Shown piece after piece: positions 53,907-61,756 of a stretch of DNA of 64,000 bases. Location of the stretch: positions 186,001 through 250,000 of the forward strand of contig NZ_JALBYP010000018.1 in the NCBI RefSeq assembly GCF_022678485.1. Direction: 5' to 3'. This DNA is from Aliiroseovarius sediminis. Lineage in GTDB: Bacteria > Pseudomonadota > Alphaproteobacteria > Rhodobacterales > Rhodobacteraceae. The position numbers and the translations under genes were made by a program. The first letter of the stretch is position 1; every line of letters begins with the position of its first letter. Below the pieces are notes generated by a model. It saw only the letters and a list, made by a program, of their open reading frames with translations, was not told the origin of the DNA and made no database searches.

Positions 53907-54947
53907 TTGAAACCAAAAAACCTCCTCGCTTGTGTATTTTCCCTCAGCCTGCTCAATGCACCAGCATTCGGGGCTGACCTCTCTGTTTGGCGGTCATCAA
54001 TGATGTCTGGGTCCGAGAAGCTGGCATTCTATTCTCTTGTAAAAACCCGTCCCAAGGGCGCTGAGCGATATCTGATCAGCTTTATGAAACGTGACGGATT
54101 GGCGCATCGGAAAGGTGAATCACCTAGAAAGTTGGCGGCGGAGTTCACAATCAAGCCACTTCTTGCGTATGATAGCAATCTGAACAACGGGCTACCCGGT
54201 TCCGAATTTGCTATTGGCGACTTGAACTTCGTTGTTGATGAAGAAAGTGTTGCGAAAAAAGGAATAACTCTGGGAATAGCTGCGTCGGGCTACAGTTTGT
54301 ATAGTATAGCACCCAAACAAACTGTCACATTCAAAATTGCGGCAAGCTATGAATATGCGCCGGAACATGATCTGGACAAAACAGGTATCAACGCGAGCAC
54401 CTGCTTGCAGTCCCATGTCGCAAGATGGACATGGATCAACAGTTGCGGTGGCTATCGCTACCTCAAGAAAACATCCGAAACTGAAGAAAAGTATGCCTCT
54501 ATCAGAGGTACTCAGATGTTCTCATCAGCTCTGGGTCATCACGAAGCGAGCATTGCGTTCGAGAGAGGGTTTCGTGAAGATTACACAAAGTCTAGAGCCA
54601 CTTTCAGTTTGCTGAGTGCAGTGAAAGGGGTGGGCGCCGTCCATACTGGCATCCGATGGGGAGAACACATCGAGCAACGTCACACCACGCTAAGCGGGGC
54701 TACCATTGCTCTGACCCGACCTGTCTTCGGAAAAACCACATCAATTTCGTTTGATTACTACCGAGCGGGGGGTGGCACACATTTCGGGCAACCTAGAACA
54801 GACCATACATATACTCTGATGGTAAGACGGCCAATAAACGAACACATCATAGCGAGCGTTGGTTATCAGGTTAACGACTCAAACATCGACTTCTACGGGG
54901 AGCATCAAATCCTGTTGGGCCTTGATCTGAAGGCTTGGCGCTTTTGA
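53907..54947 (+). CDS. Outer-membrane beta-barrel, Slam (SlipAM)-like
   Basis: This 346-residue protein starts at TTG with GAGAAG upstream. A signal peptide ends in NAPAFGA near residue 23. The rest is built of alternating strands and ends in a terminal phenylalanine (DLKAWRF), the usual outer-membrane insertion signal. TIKPLLAYDSNLNNG and GYQVNDSNIDFYGEHQI recall the DUF560/SlipAM barrel of surface lipoprotein assembly modulators. The N-terminal TPR domain of Neisseria Slam is absent or very short. Slam-type proteins move lipoproteins to the outer surface. A lipoprotein gene converges with it 424 bp away. The assignment rests on pattern likeness. Confidence 0.58.
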   Translation: MKPKNLLACVFSLSLLNAPAFGADLSVWRSSMMSGSEKLAFYSLVKTRPKGAERYLISFMKRDGLAHRKGESPRKLAAEFTIKPLLAYDSNLNNGLPGSEFAIGDLNFVVDEESVAKKGITLGIAASGYSLYSIAPKQTVTFKIAASYEYAPEHDLDKTGINASTCLQSHVARWTWINSCGGYRYLKKTSETEEKYASIRGTQMFSSALGHHEASIAFERGFREDYTKSRATFSLLSAVKGVGAVHTGIRWGEHIEQRHTTLSGATIALTRPVFGKTTSISFDYYRAGGGTHFGQPRTDHTYTLMVRRPINEHIIASVGYQVNDSNIDFYGEHQILLGLDLKAWRF

Positions 54948-55371
54948 CCCGAGCTAGCGGTCACGGTATTTCTTAGCTGTGCCGCTGAAAAGCGATCCGG
55001 TGGGGGAGATATTATCGGGCAAAATCGGTCTGAGTTGGCAGGGGACGTTACAACCTAATCATTGATAAACATCGGATAGCTACTTCAAGGCATTCCAGCA
55101 GTCATCCGCCCCGCCGCTCTGGCCAGAAACCAATCTCCCGCGCTGCCCCAATATTCGTCGTTGAGATTCACGAGAATAGATATGCAAAAATTTGCGCATA
55201 GCGACTTACTCAGGAAGGCAGTTTGAGCAAACCTGATGATTAATGCTATATGCGGCGTACCGGGTCGGAGTATCATCAGGCTGACCGATCATCCATATAA
55301 CGAGTGGCGAGGAACTGACATTGCCTAGGCGTTTGTCAGACCCCTCGCCGGATCAGGCCGAACGGTCCTCA
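54948..55371. other. Gap between the barrel and lipoprotein genes
   Basis: These 424 bp lie between convergent genes. A 63-residue frame at 55085-55276 on the minus strand has no signature. I see no terminator with a clear T-run and nothing else recognisable. Confidence 0.5.
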
Positions 55372-55953
55372 TTATTGGCCAGCTACAAAGGCTCCGCTTA
55401 CACCTCCGCCTGAGAATGAGCCCTTCAGGTGGCTGGCGGACGCCCCATCCACCGAATCGTAAATCTGACCATCTGCATCACCTTCGAAGATCAGCAGAAC
55501 AGGCGTATCGGATTGATTAGAACCAGCGACATCGCGTTCAATGTTGCCTGCCATCTGAGAAGTAAAACTACCATCATTGGCTATTTTGCCATTGGTCAAA
55601 TCTATCTGTCCGCGAAGCTCATAGTTGTGGGGATCGAGATCCTTCCACGAAGTCATTTTGCCTTCAATCTCTTGTGTATCGAAGTCAGCCGCGAGTTTTG
55701 CATCAGCAGTCCCGCCGAACCCCCCAAAATCAGCCGTTGCAACCCCATTATAGGTCGCTTTGCCTTGAAGGCTGCTAACATCGCTCGGCGCAGTCAGGTC
55801 AATCTGCGCCGCGAGATCTCTGAACTCCGATGAACGGTCGAAGTTATCGTCACGGGTCGACCCGCAGCCCGACGTCAAAGCAACGGCCCCCAACGCCGCG
55901 ATCACAGCAAAACGACGGCCAATTGAGTGAATTTGAGATACTGCTAAGTGCAT
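55372..55953 (-). CDS. Lipoprotein with TbpB-like beta-barrel
   Basis: This 193-residue protein begins at ATG 55953 with AGGTTGG upstream. A signal sequence ends in ALTSGCGS, a lipobox. The mature part has the repeated Gly/Phe strand pattern of transferrin-binding protein barrels: KATYNGVATADFGGFGG, DAKLAADFDTQEIEGKMTSW, and a terminal LKGSFSGGGVSGAFVAGQ. Such proteins are common Slam substrates displayed on the cell surface. The neighbouring barrel gene suggests they form an export pair. Ligand unknown; it is far shorter than TbpB and has one barrel only. Confidence 0.65.
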   Translation of the reverse strand: MHLAVSQIHSIGRRFAVIAALGAVALTSGCGSTRDDNFDRSSEFRDLAAQIDLTAPSDVSSLQGKATYNGVATADFGGFGGTADAKLAADFDTQEIEGKMTSWKDLDPHNYELRGQIDLTNGKIANDGSFTSQMAGNIERDVAGSNQSDTPVLLIFEGDADGQIYDSVDGASASHLKGSFSGGGVSGAFVAGQ

Positions 55954-56579
55954 ATCCAACCTGCCTATTTTCCAATTAAGTTGTGGAGCAAGAATGAACT
56001 TTTCTTCGGCGTCATGCTAGGATGTTTGGAGAGGATTTTCTTGGCACTGTTGCATTATAGTCAACCACTGGTAGCTGAAGGACAACGCAGTGTTTATTGT
56101 CTCGGAGTGGTCGAAACTCTTTCTGCCTTTGTGCAAACCCGGGTTGGGAATCGCGTTAAAATCTACTTGGGACGAGCAAAAGAGACCTTGTTGATGGTTC
56201 AGTTGGGCAGGACTTACCTGTCTGGCAGCAAACGCGTTCATCGAATATCATGATTGTCACGCCCAGCCGAAAATCTGTTTCTGCGACAACGAAAGCGTCC
56301 AACGAAGTGCTCACCAACTACCTTGAGAGAATGCTCAAGAGCAACCAACAGCAAAATGGAACATTTGATATTTCAAGCGCCATAGACCGATGGAAAACTC
56401 CATGTAGTATTGTCACGGTTTTTGGTCAGGACTGAAGAAGCCTACACTCGGCCATAGCGCAGCATCGGTCAAAATGGGCTCGGAGCCGACGTCGGATACA
56501 ATGCAGCTTCATGTGATATGATGCCTTGTCAACGTCGGGTTGTCGATGTGGAAGGGCGTGGTGGATCGGAGATTCCATC
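55954..56579. other. 626-bp stretch without a supported gene
   Basis: Open frames on both strands (about 100 residues at 55948-56253 plus; 74 residues at 56017-56241 minus; 61 residues at 56250-56435 plus) show no family feature or good ribosome-binding site. The A+T-rich composition suits decayed mobile DNA. Confidence 0.45.
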
Positions 56580-57212
56580 ATGGAAACATCAAACTTACCG
56601 GCCATCCGCGCACTGCGCCCAGCATGGAACAAAGGCCGGATCGTCGGCCAAAAACGGCCGCTCAAGCCCAAACACGTCTGGGCAGTAAGGGTGCGGCTGG
56701 AGCTGGCCGAGAACCATCGTGATTTAGCTCTTTTCAATCTTGCCATCGACAGCAAGCTGCGTGGCTGCGATCTGGTGAAGATGAAGGTGGTCGATGTCAT
56801 GGCGTCAGGTCAAATCAAGGAACGCGCGTCGGTGCTGCAAAGCAAGACCCAGAAGCCAGTGCGGTTTGAGATTTCGGAAGGCACCCGTGCATCGCTGGCA
56901 CGGTGGATGCAGGAACCTCTTATGATCGGATCTGAACATCTTTGGCCTGGGCGCTTTCACGAACGGCTCCATATCTCGACCCGCCAGTACGCGCGGATTG
57001 TGCGAGAATGGGTGAAATCCATTGGCCTGGAAGCCAGCGCATACGGCACGCATTCAATGCGGCGCACAAAGGTCACGCAGATCTACAAGAAGACCGGCAA
57101 CCTGCGAGCGGTCCAACTTCTGTTGGGGCATACCAAGATGGACAGCACTGTCAGATACCTCGGCGTTGAGCTTGAAGATGCGCTGGCCATCGCTGAGGCT
57201 ATTGAAATCTAA
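56580..57212 (+). CDS. Compact tyrosine-type recombinase
   Basis: This 210-residue protein starts METSNLPAIRALRPAWNKGR and consists of a catalytic domain almost alone. The active residues are complete: R in DSKLRGCDLVKMKVVDV, K in SKTQKPVRFE, H-x-x-R in THSMRRTKVTQ, H in LLLGHTKMD and Y in STVRYLGVE. It lacks the usual N-terminal arm- and core-binding domains, as in a widespread family found on plasmids and islands whose task is unknown. A GC hairpin follows the stop. It is unlikely to be the island integrase, which lies at the other end. Confidence 0.82.
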   Translation: METSNLPAIRALRPAWNKGRIVGQKRPLKPKHVWAVRVRLELAENHRDLALFNLAIDSKLRGCDLVKMKVVDVMASGQIKERASVLQSKTQKPVRFEISEGTRASLARWMQEPLMIGSEHLWPGRFHERLHISTRQYARIVREWVKSIGLEASAYGTHSMRRTKVTQIYKKTGNLRAVQLLLGHTKMDSTVRYLGVELEDALAIAEAIEI

Positions 57213-57218
57213 GCGATT

Positions 57219-57240
57219 GGGCCGTCTTCACGGACGGCCC
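57219..57240 (+). terminator. Hairpin after the compact recombinase
   Basis: GGGCCGTC (57219-57226) pairs perfectly with GACGGCCC (57233-57240) around TTCACG. No T-run follows, so termination may need help. The next 313 bp before the lipoprotein gene show no supported gene. Confidence 0.5.
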
Positions 57241-57553
57241 ACAACGGCCGCTGGTCGACGTATCTGATGCCGCGCCGCAGCTTCGCCAGAGCGGCCATTT
57301 ATCGGTCGCGCAGCGTGTTCGCATCGCCACGGTCAGCAAGGCGGGCCTTTCGCCCCTCGTCGTATGAAAAAGTCCGCGTTTTACTTGCCGGCTGGAGTGC
57401 CCCCCAAGTGCGGTCAATCTTTTACCACTATCAAAGTTTCCAGAACGTGATACGATCTTCAAACTTTTGGCCGCCTGTCAGAAGCGGGGGGATACAAAAA
57501 GGTAAGAGGGTCAATTAAATTTCTGACCGCCAAAATAAACGGGGGAATTATAG

Positions 57554-58075
57554 ATGACTAAGTACTTGAAACACCGGAGCGCACTACTTGCAACCTTGCT
57601 TTGCACCTCTCTCGCGGCCTGCGAGACTACGTCTCAAACGCACTCCACATCTAGCTCGAGCAATGGAGATCGCAGCTATTGCGATGAACGCCCGGCCGTT
57701 TGCGCGCTGATCGGTGTCGTTGTTGTGGGCGGCGTCATTGCACTTGCCTCAAGCAGCGGCGGTGGCGGCGGCAGCGCAGGTGGCGGAAATGTATCCAATG
57801 CGTCGGATAGCCGGGTGAAGACAGATGTACGCTTTGTCGAGCAGCTTGAGAATGGCATCAATCTCTACGCTTTCCGCTATACCGGCGACGATCGCGTCTT
57901 TGTGGGCGTGAACGCCGAAGAAATCCGGGATGATCCGCGTTATGCCTATGCGCTCCTTGATATGGGCAACGATATCCTTGGCGTAGATTACCAGGCCCTC
58001 GGATTGGTCATGATCAACGAGGCGGAAATGCGCGCGGCCAGCAATGAAGTCATCCTCAGGGCCGCCCCTTTATAG
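57554..58075 (+). CDS. Lipoprotein with S74-chaperone-like segment
   Basis: This 173-residue protein has a signal sequence ending in TSLAACETT, a lipobox. Ser/Thr/Gly-rich spacers, one hydrophobic stretch (about 53-67, CALIGVVVVGGVIALASSS) and a glycine run follow. The last 90 residues read SDSRVKTDVRFVEQLENGIN and FVGVNAEEIRDDPRY, like the start of the intramolecular chaperone domain (peptidase S74) of phage tail spikes. Here that segment is short and joined to a lipoprotein. A self-processing role is not supported; the final part of the domain is missing. Confidence 0.68.
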   Translation: MTKYLKHRSALLATLLCTSLAACETTSQTHSTSSSSNGDRSYCDERPAVCALIGVVVVGGVIALASSSGGGGGSAGGGNVSNASDSRVKTDVRFVEQLENGINLYAFRYTGDDRVFVGVNAEEIRDDPRYAYALLDMGNDILGVDYQALGLVMINEAEMRAASNEVILRAAPL

Positions 58076-58561
58076 AAATCAAGACATAGGCGGTGGCATC
58101 GCTCTGCGCCGCCGCCTTGCTTGCTCACGTCAGAGGCGCACGCACAGCGGTGAAAGTTGATCCCAATTTTGTCGAATAAGTTACCGCCGTAAGGAAAAGA
58201 TGCGCCCCATACCTCTCGGGCCTCCTTAGAATCTACTTCCGGACCCGCAAGACCGGAAGCGGGAAATCTGCAATATAAAGGCGAACGGTAGTAGCATTTT
58301 GCGTCGCAGAAGTTACGGATGCGAACAATCGGTATCCTTGGCAGGGACGTACGGCTGCATCTGTCTCGGCTTGCAAAGTGCAGTTTCCGCGCACTGCTGC
58401 CGTTCGTGACCGGTGCGGCGAGGGTCCGGAAACCGTCCCCCCCCGCCCTGACCAAACCGACAAAACCGACAAAACGCCTCTTTGGTGGATCACGTACTCA
58501 ATTCTGTCAGTTAAGTCAGTTCTGTCAGGGCGGGTCTTGATGCAACCCGCCCCGACAGTGC
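58076..58561. other. Gap between the lipoprotein and helicase genes
   Basis: This 486-bp stretch holds short tandem runs (AAACCGACA units at about 58453-58476; TCTGTCAGT/TAAGTCAGT/TCTGTCAGG at 58502-58529) and the hairpin at 58522-58558. No gene is convincing on either strand. Confidence 0.5.
58522..58558 (-). terminator. Long hairpin after the DUF3987 gene
   Basis: CTGTC-a-GGGCGGGT pairs with ACCCGCCC-c-GACAG around CTTGATGCA. It sits just past the stop of the minus-strand replication operon and probably ends it. Confidence 0.55.
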
Positions 58562-60055
58562 TCACCCGCTCAACACCGCCGGATTGACCAGGTACGCCCG
58601 CGAGGGTCGCCCGCCACGTGGGTTTTTCTGCATCTCAACGCTGCGCAAAAGGTTATTCTCCTCAAGCACATGCAAGACGGGGTTCACCTCGGCGGCGGTG
58701 CCAAGCCCCGCGCGATCCAGGCGCAGAACGTCGCGGGATGTGAAGCGCTGCCAGGCGTGCTCACGGATGATCTCGACCAGGCGCATGGCGGCCCGCTCCA
58801 AGCGCGAGACAGAGGCGTCCGCATAAGCCCGCCGGGCCATCGGAAGCGCGTATAGCTCCACCAGGTCCGCCGCCCGGCTGAAGGTCTCTGCGTCAATCTC
58901 GTGCGGCTGATCACAAGCCATGGCAACCCAGTCCAGATGCGCCAGGATCAAGGCAATCCGTGCCGTCAGCCCAGGCAATTTGCCTATGTAAGATAACATT
59001 AGGCCCTCGGCCCCGTTCTCCCAGTCCCTTACGTTATGGCGAAACGTATCCAGCCGATCCTTGGCCCCCTCATCAAAGGGCAAGACCCAGGGGCGCTGTT
59101 GGTCATGTTCATCGGTCATAAGCTGAAGGTCGTGAAGCCGCCCCAAAGCGCGATGGATAAACGCGTCATCAGGCGCGGAACGTGGGCGCATGATCGGCAC
59201 GGGATCGGGCCAGATCGGCAGGAAGCGCGCAAGCAACCCGTCATCATCGGACTTCATCAACAGGCTGCGCAACCGGTCCGGCTGAATTGATCCGGTCACA
59301 CCCACCGAAAGCCGGTCGATATAAAGCGGTTCACGGCCCATCCGCTCAACCCGGTAGCCCCGCCCGCCATAGGCTTCCAGCCAGAACGGGCGATCCGACC
59401 CACCGCCCGCATAGCGCGTCATGCCCATCAGCCACCCGGCCAATTCATCGCGCGCCATCAACGTGCCGCGCGGTTGATTTGCCAAGATCACGCCCAACCG
59501 CTCGACCGTGCTGTCTGTGACCGACAGGCAGGGTAAATGGCGTTCCTGCCCCGGATCGGCTTCGTCCGGTTTGGACGGCAGGTCGTCACCGGCCTTGAGC
59601 GCGGCCTTGGTTGCCTCTTTCCAGGCGCTTTGCGCGATCTTTGCCACCTCGGCCCGTTCAGACCATTCGGCAAGATCGGCCTCGGCCCCTTTGCGCATAT
59701 CGCGCTCAAGCTCTTTCAACGAACTCAACACCGCATCAAGCCCCGGTGATTTGTTCGAGGATGGCGCACCGATCAACATGGTCCAGAGGATCGGCGGCTC
59801 GGACCAACCCGCCCAAGGCGAGACCCACCGGGTGTTGCCAATGGCCGCGCCCGCCGTGGCAAGCAGACCCGCCATAACGTAATCCGGCGGGGCAGACTTG
59901 GCCTCGGCGGCATCGCTGATCCATTTGGCCCATTGCGGGGCAAAGATGCGGTCAAGCGGTAAAGCGGGCGCGGGCGGCAGTCCCTTACGTAAGAAACGCG
60001 GCGATGGTTCGGCCCAATCCTCTACGTAAGGTATAGGCTTCAGATGTACGGTCAT
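58562..60055 (-). CDS. DUF3987 family protein, helicase-like replication factor
   Basis: This 497-residue protein starts MTVHLKPIPYVEDWAEPSPR; a longer frame of 12 residues is less likely. It has a P-loop-like LIGAPSSNKSPGLDAVLSSL near residue 99, matching the DUF3987 pattern, then LACLSV-type and RDELAGWLMGMTRYAGGGSD segments. The family occurs with primases in phages, satellites and islands and is thought to act in replication. Its ATG overlaps the upstream primase stop by 4 bp. The reading frame holds several YTACGTAAG-like repeats. Confidence 0.85.
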   Translation of the reverse strand: MTVHLKPIPYVEDWAEPSPRFLRKGLPPAPALPLDRIFAPQWAKWISDAAEAKSAPPDYVMAGLLATAGAAIGNTRWVSPWAGWSEPPILWTMLIGAPSSNKSPGLDAVLSSLKELERDMRKGAEADLAEWSERAEVAKIAQSAWKEATKAALKAGDDLPSKPDEADPGQERHLPCLSVTDSTVERLGVILANQPRGTLMARDELAGWLMGMTRYAGGGSDRPFWLEAYGGRGYRVERMGREPLYIDRLSVGVTGSIQPDRLRSLLMKSDDDGLLARFLPIWPDPVPIMRPRSAPDDAFIHRALGRLHDLQLMTDEHDQQRPWVLPFDEGAKDRLDTFRHNVRDWENGAEGLMLSYIGKLPGLTARIALILAHLDWVAMACDQPHEIDAETFSRAADLVELYALPMARRAYADASVSRLERAAMRLVEIIREHAWQRFTSRDVLRLDRAGLGTAAEVNPVLHVLEENNLLRSVEMQKNPRGGRPSRAYLVNPAVLSG

Positions 60056-60951
60056 GCGGCCACCGCCTTTCCCAACAAGACATCGTTCCAATCAAACCCC
60101 TCGGGCGCGGGCAACATCATTACGTGCCAACCCAGGGCGTGTGCGCGGCGCGCGAGCGTTTGCGCGGCCTCACGCCCATGCCCATCCCCATCAGGTGCAA
60201 TGATCAGATCACCAGCGCGATTGGGAAGCGTTACGTTAGCTAATCCGCCCGCGCTCAACGCGGCCCAAACCTCGGCGGAGCGGTTCATCAATCCGCTGGG
60301 CAAAGACAAGGCTGTCTCAATCCCCTCGGCAACGACCAGGTTTGACGTGGGCGACGGCGGCGTCAGACGCACCGCGCCACCGCGCACCGATCCAAGCATG
60401 GCTTTAGGGCTTTCAACCTCGGCCTTGGCGCTGCCGTCCTTACGTAAATATGTGCGGTGGACGGCAAAGCGCGCGACCCCATCGACCCGCGCCACGATGG
60501 CGGGCAATCGCTGGGCGCTCTTATGCCAGCAACTCTCTACGTATCGTAAACTATGCGGCAAGGCGCACGTGATTCCGCGCGCTCTTAGGTAACGCTCCCC
60601 TAATGTAGATGTTATGGGCTGGCCGCTGTCCCATAGCATACGGGCTTGGCGTGCACGCTTCTCCGCCTCGGCCTGCTTTGCTTTGCGATTTGCCGCGATC
60701 TCGACCCGGCTTGCCAGGGTGCTGCCGATTGTGGTGCGCGTCTTGTGATCCATAAGCCCACGCGTCTTGAGCGCGTCCATCACGGCCCCATAAGCGCACC
60801 CTGCATGGCAATGCACCAGCAAGCGGCCATCGACACCCACACCCAGGCTTAAACTGGGCGCGCAATCTTCATGGGCGGGACAACAGGCAAGCCCGTTTTG
60901 TCCGCGCCATGTCCCGCCAAGCGTGCGGGTGATATGTTCAGCCAAGATCAT
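60052..60951 (-). CDS. Toprim-domain primase with CHC2-like zinc finger
   Basis: This 299-residue protein starts MILAEHITRTLGGTWRGQNG with GAGGTG upstream. The zinc-finger-like segment is LACCPAHEDCAPSLSL then LLVHCHAGCAYGAVM. The Toprim-type catalytic part reads NLVVAEGIETALSLPSG and LIIAPDGDGHGREAAQTLAR, with the acidic metal-binding residues. Phage and island primases of this build start replication of the excised element. It is joined by ATGA overlaps to the orf upstream and the DUF3987 gene downstream. Confidence 0.85.
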   Translation of the reverse strand: MILAEHITRTLGGTWRGQNGLACCPAHEDCAPSLSLGVGVDGRLLVHCHAGCAYGAVMDALKTRGLMDHKTRTTIGSTLASRVEIAANRKAKQAEAEKRARQARMLWDSGQPITSTLGERYLRARGITCALPHSLRYVESCWHKSAQRLPAIVARVDGVARFAVHRTYLRKDGSAKAEVESPKAMLGSVRGGAVRLTPPSPTSNLVVAEGIETALSLPSGLMNRSAEVWAALSAGGLANVTLPNRAGDLIIAPDGDGHGREAAQTLARRAHALGWHVMMLPAPEGFDWNDVLLGKAVAA

Positions 60952-61250
60952 TGCCGCACCTCGCAGGCAAACCGCGCGGGTAAAGCGTCCATGCATGGAT
61001 GCAGAGGCGCGTTGTGCGCCTGTTGAAGCCGGATCAGCGCTGTTTTGGTGGTGCAGTAGCCAAGATTGCGCCAAGCCGCCCCCAACACGGATATTTTGAA
61101 GCGCTGCTTTTGCAAGACCCATTGCAGCCCGTGACGACAGACCACCACGCGGTAAAGCCCCATACGGAACAGCTCGGCGCGGTAGTTGTCCGAGGTTTCC
61201 CGCACGCTCAGATCAACGGAGCGCGCCACTGTGCAATTGTGCATATTCAT
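60948..61250 (-). CDS. Hypothetical protein between alpA and the primase
   Basis: This 100-residue frame starts MNMHNCTVARSVDLSVRETS and overlaps its neighbours by 4 bp at each end (ATGA), which supports a real gene. It holds YRVVVCRHGLQWVLQKQRF and a cysteine-containing C-terminal half. No known motif is seen. It may help element replication or copy control, judging from the operon alone. Confidence 0.6.
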   Translation of the reverse strand: MNMHNCTVARSVDLSVRETSDNYRAELFRMGLYRVVVCRHGLQWVLQKQRFKISVLGAAWRNLGYCTTKTALIRLQQAHNAPLHPCMDALPARFACEVRQ

Positions 61251-61441
61251 TGAAACACCCCGCCCAGGCTGCGTGCCTTGAACCAGGCCTCAATGTCGAT
61301 GGCTCGCCATCCAACAGCGCGTTTGCCCAGCTTGATCGGCTTGGGGAATGTCCCCTCGGCCATCATTGCGTAAAGGGTCGAGCGTGACAGCCCGACCAGT
61401 TGTTCAACATCCGGGCGTCGATAGATTTTGTTCTGCGTCAT
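61247..61441 (-). CDS. alpA: AlpA-family excision/regulatory protein
   Basis: This 64-residue protein has the MerR-like winged helix-turn-helix of AlpA: IYRRPDVEQLVGLSRSTLYA and FPKPIKLGKRAVGWRAIDIE. AlpA proteins act as activators of integrase or as excisionases in P4-like elements. It is the first gene of the minus-strand operon; a promoter must lie in the 315-bp gap upstream of it, which is shared with the end of int. Confidence 0.87.
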   Translation of the reverse strand: MTQNKIYRRPDVEQLVGLSRSTLYAMMAEGTFPKPIKLGKRAVGWRAIDIEAWFKARSLGGVFQ

Positions 61442-61756
61442 GTATGACCGCCTCCCGTTTGCCCTAGGTCGATCCTTGTTTTGACCTCGGGCGTCTTGGG
61501 CAGTATTGAAAGGTCAGGGATTGCCGTTCCAAGCGTCCTGAAGTCTCGTCGGTTCCGACACGCGACGACAACTGCCCATCAGTGCCGCGTGGAACCGATC
61601 TAGGCACGTGGAATCCGCGCGTCAAATGACCCTACAGGTTGTCGTTATTATTGATCTATAACAAGGCCTTGATCCACTATTGGGGGGATTACATATACAT
61701 AGGCGAAAAATAATTTGAAAAACCGCCAATAAAGTTACTTTTTGCCCTTCGCGCGC
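61442..61756. other. Gap between alpA and int
   Basis: This 315-bp stretch, A+T-rich near 61640-61745, separates the alpA start from the int stop. It should hold the operon promoter. Short GTTCC repeats near 61529 and 61550 do not fit the 7-bp spacing of a LexA box. No gene is seen. Confidence 0.55.

Noticed and set aside
55948-56253. 101-residue frame beside the TbpB-like gene
   Set aside because: No motif, starts within the opposite gene's start region, and competes with a frame on the other strand.
58233-58565. 110-residue frame after the DUF3987 gene
   Set aside because: Built from tandem repeat and hairpin sequence, without a ribosome-binding site.
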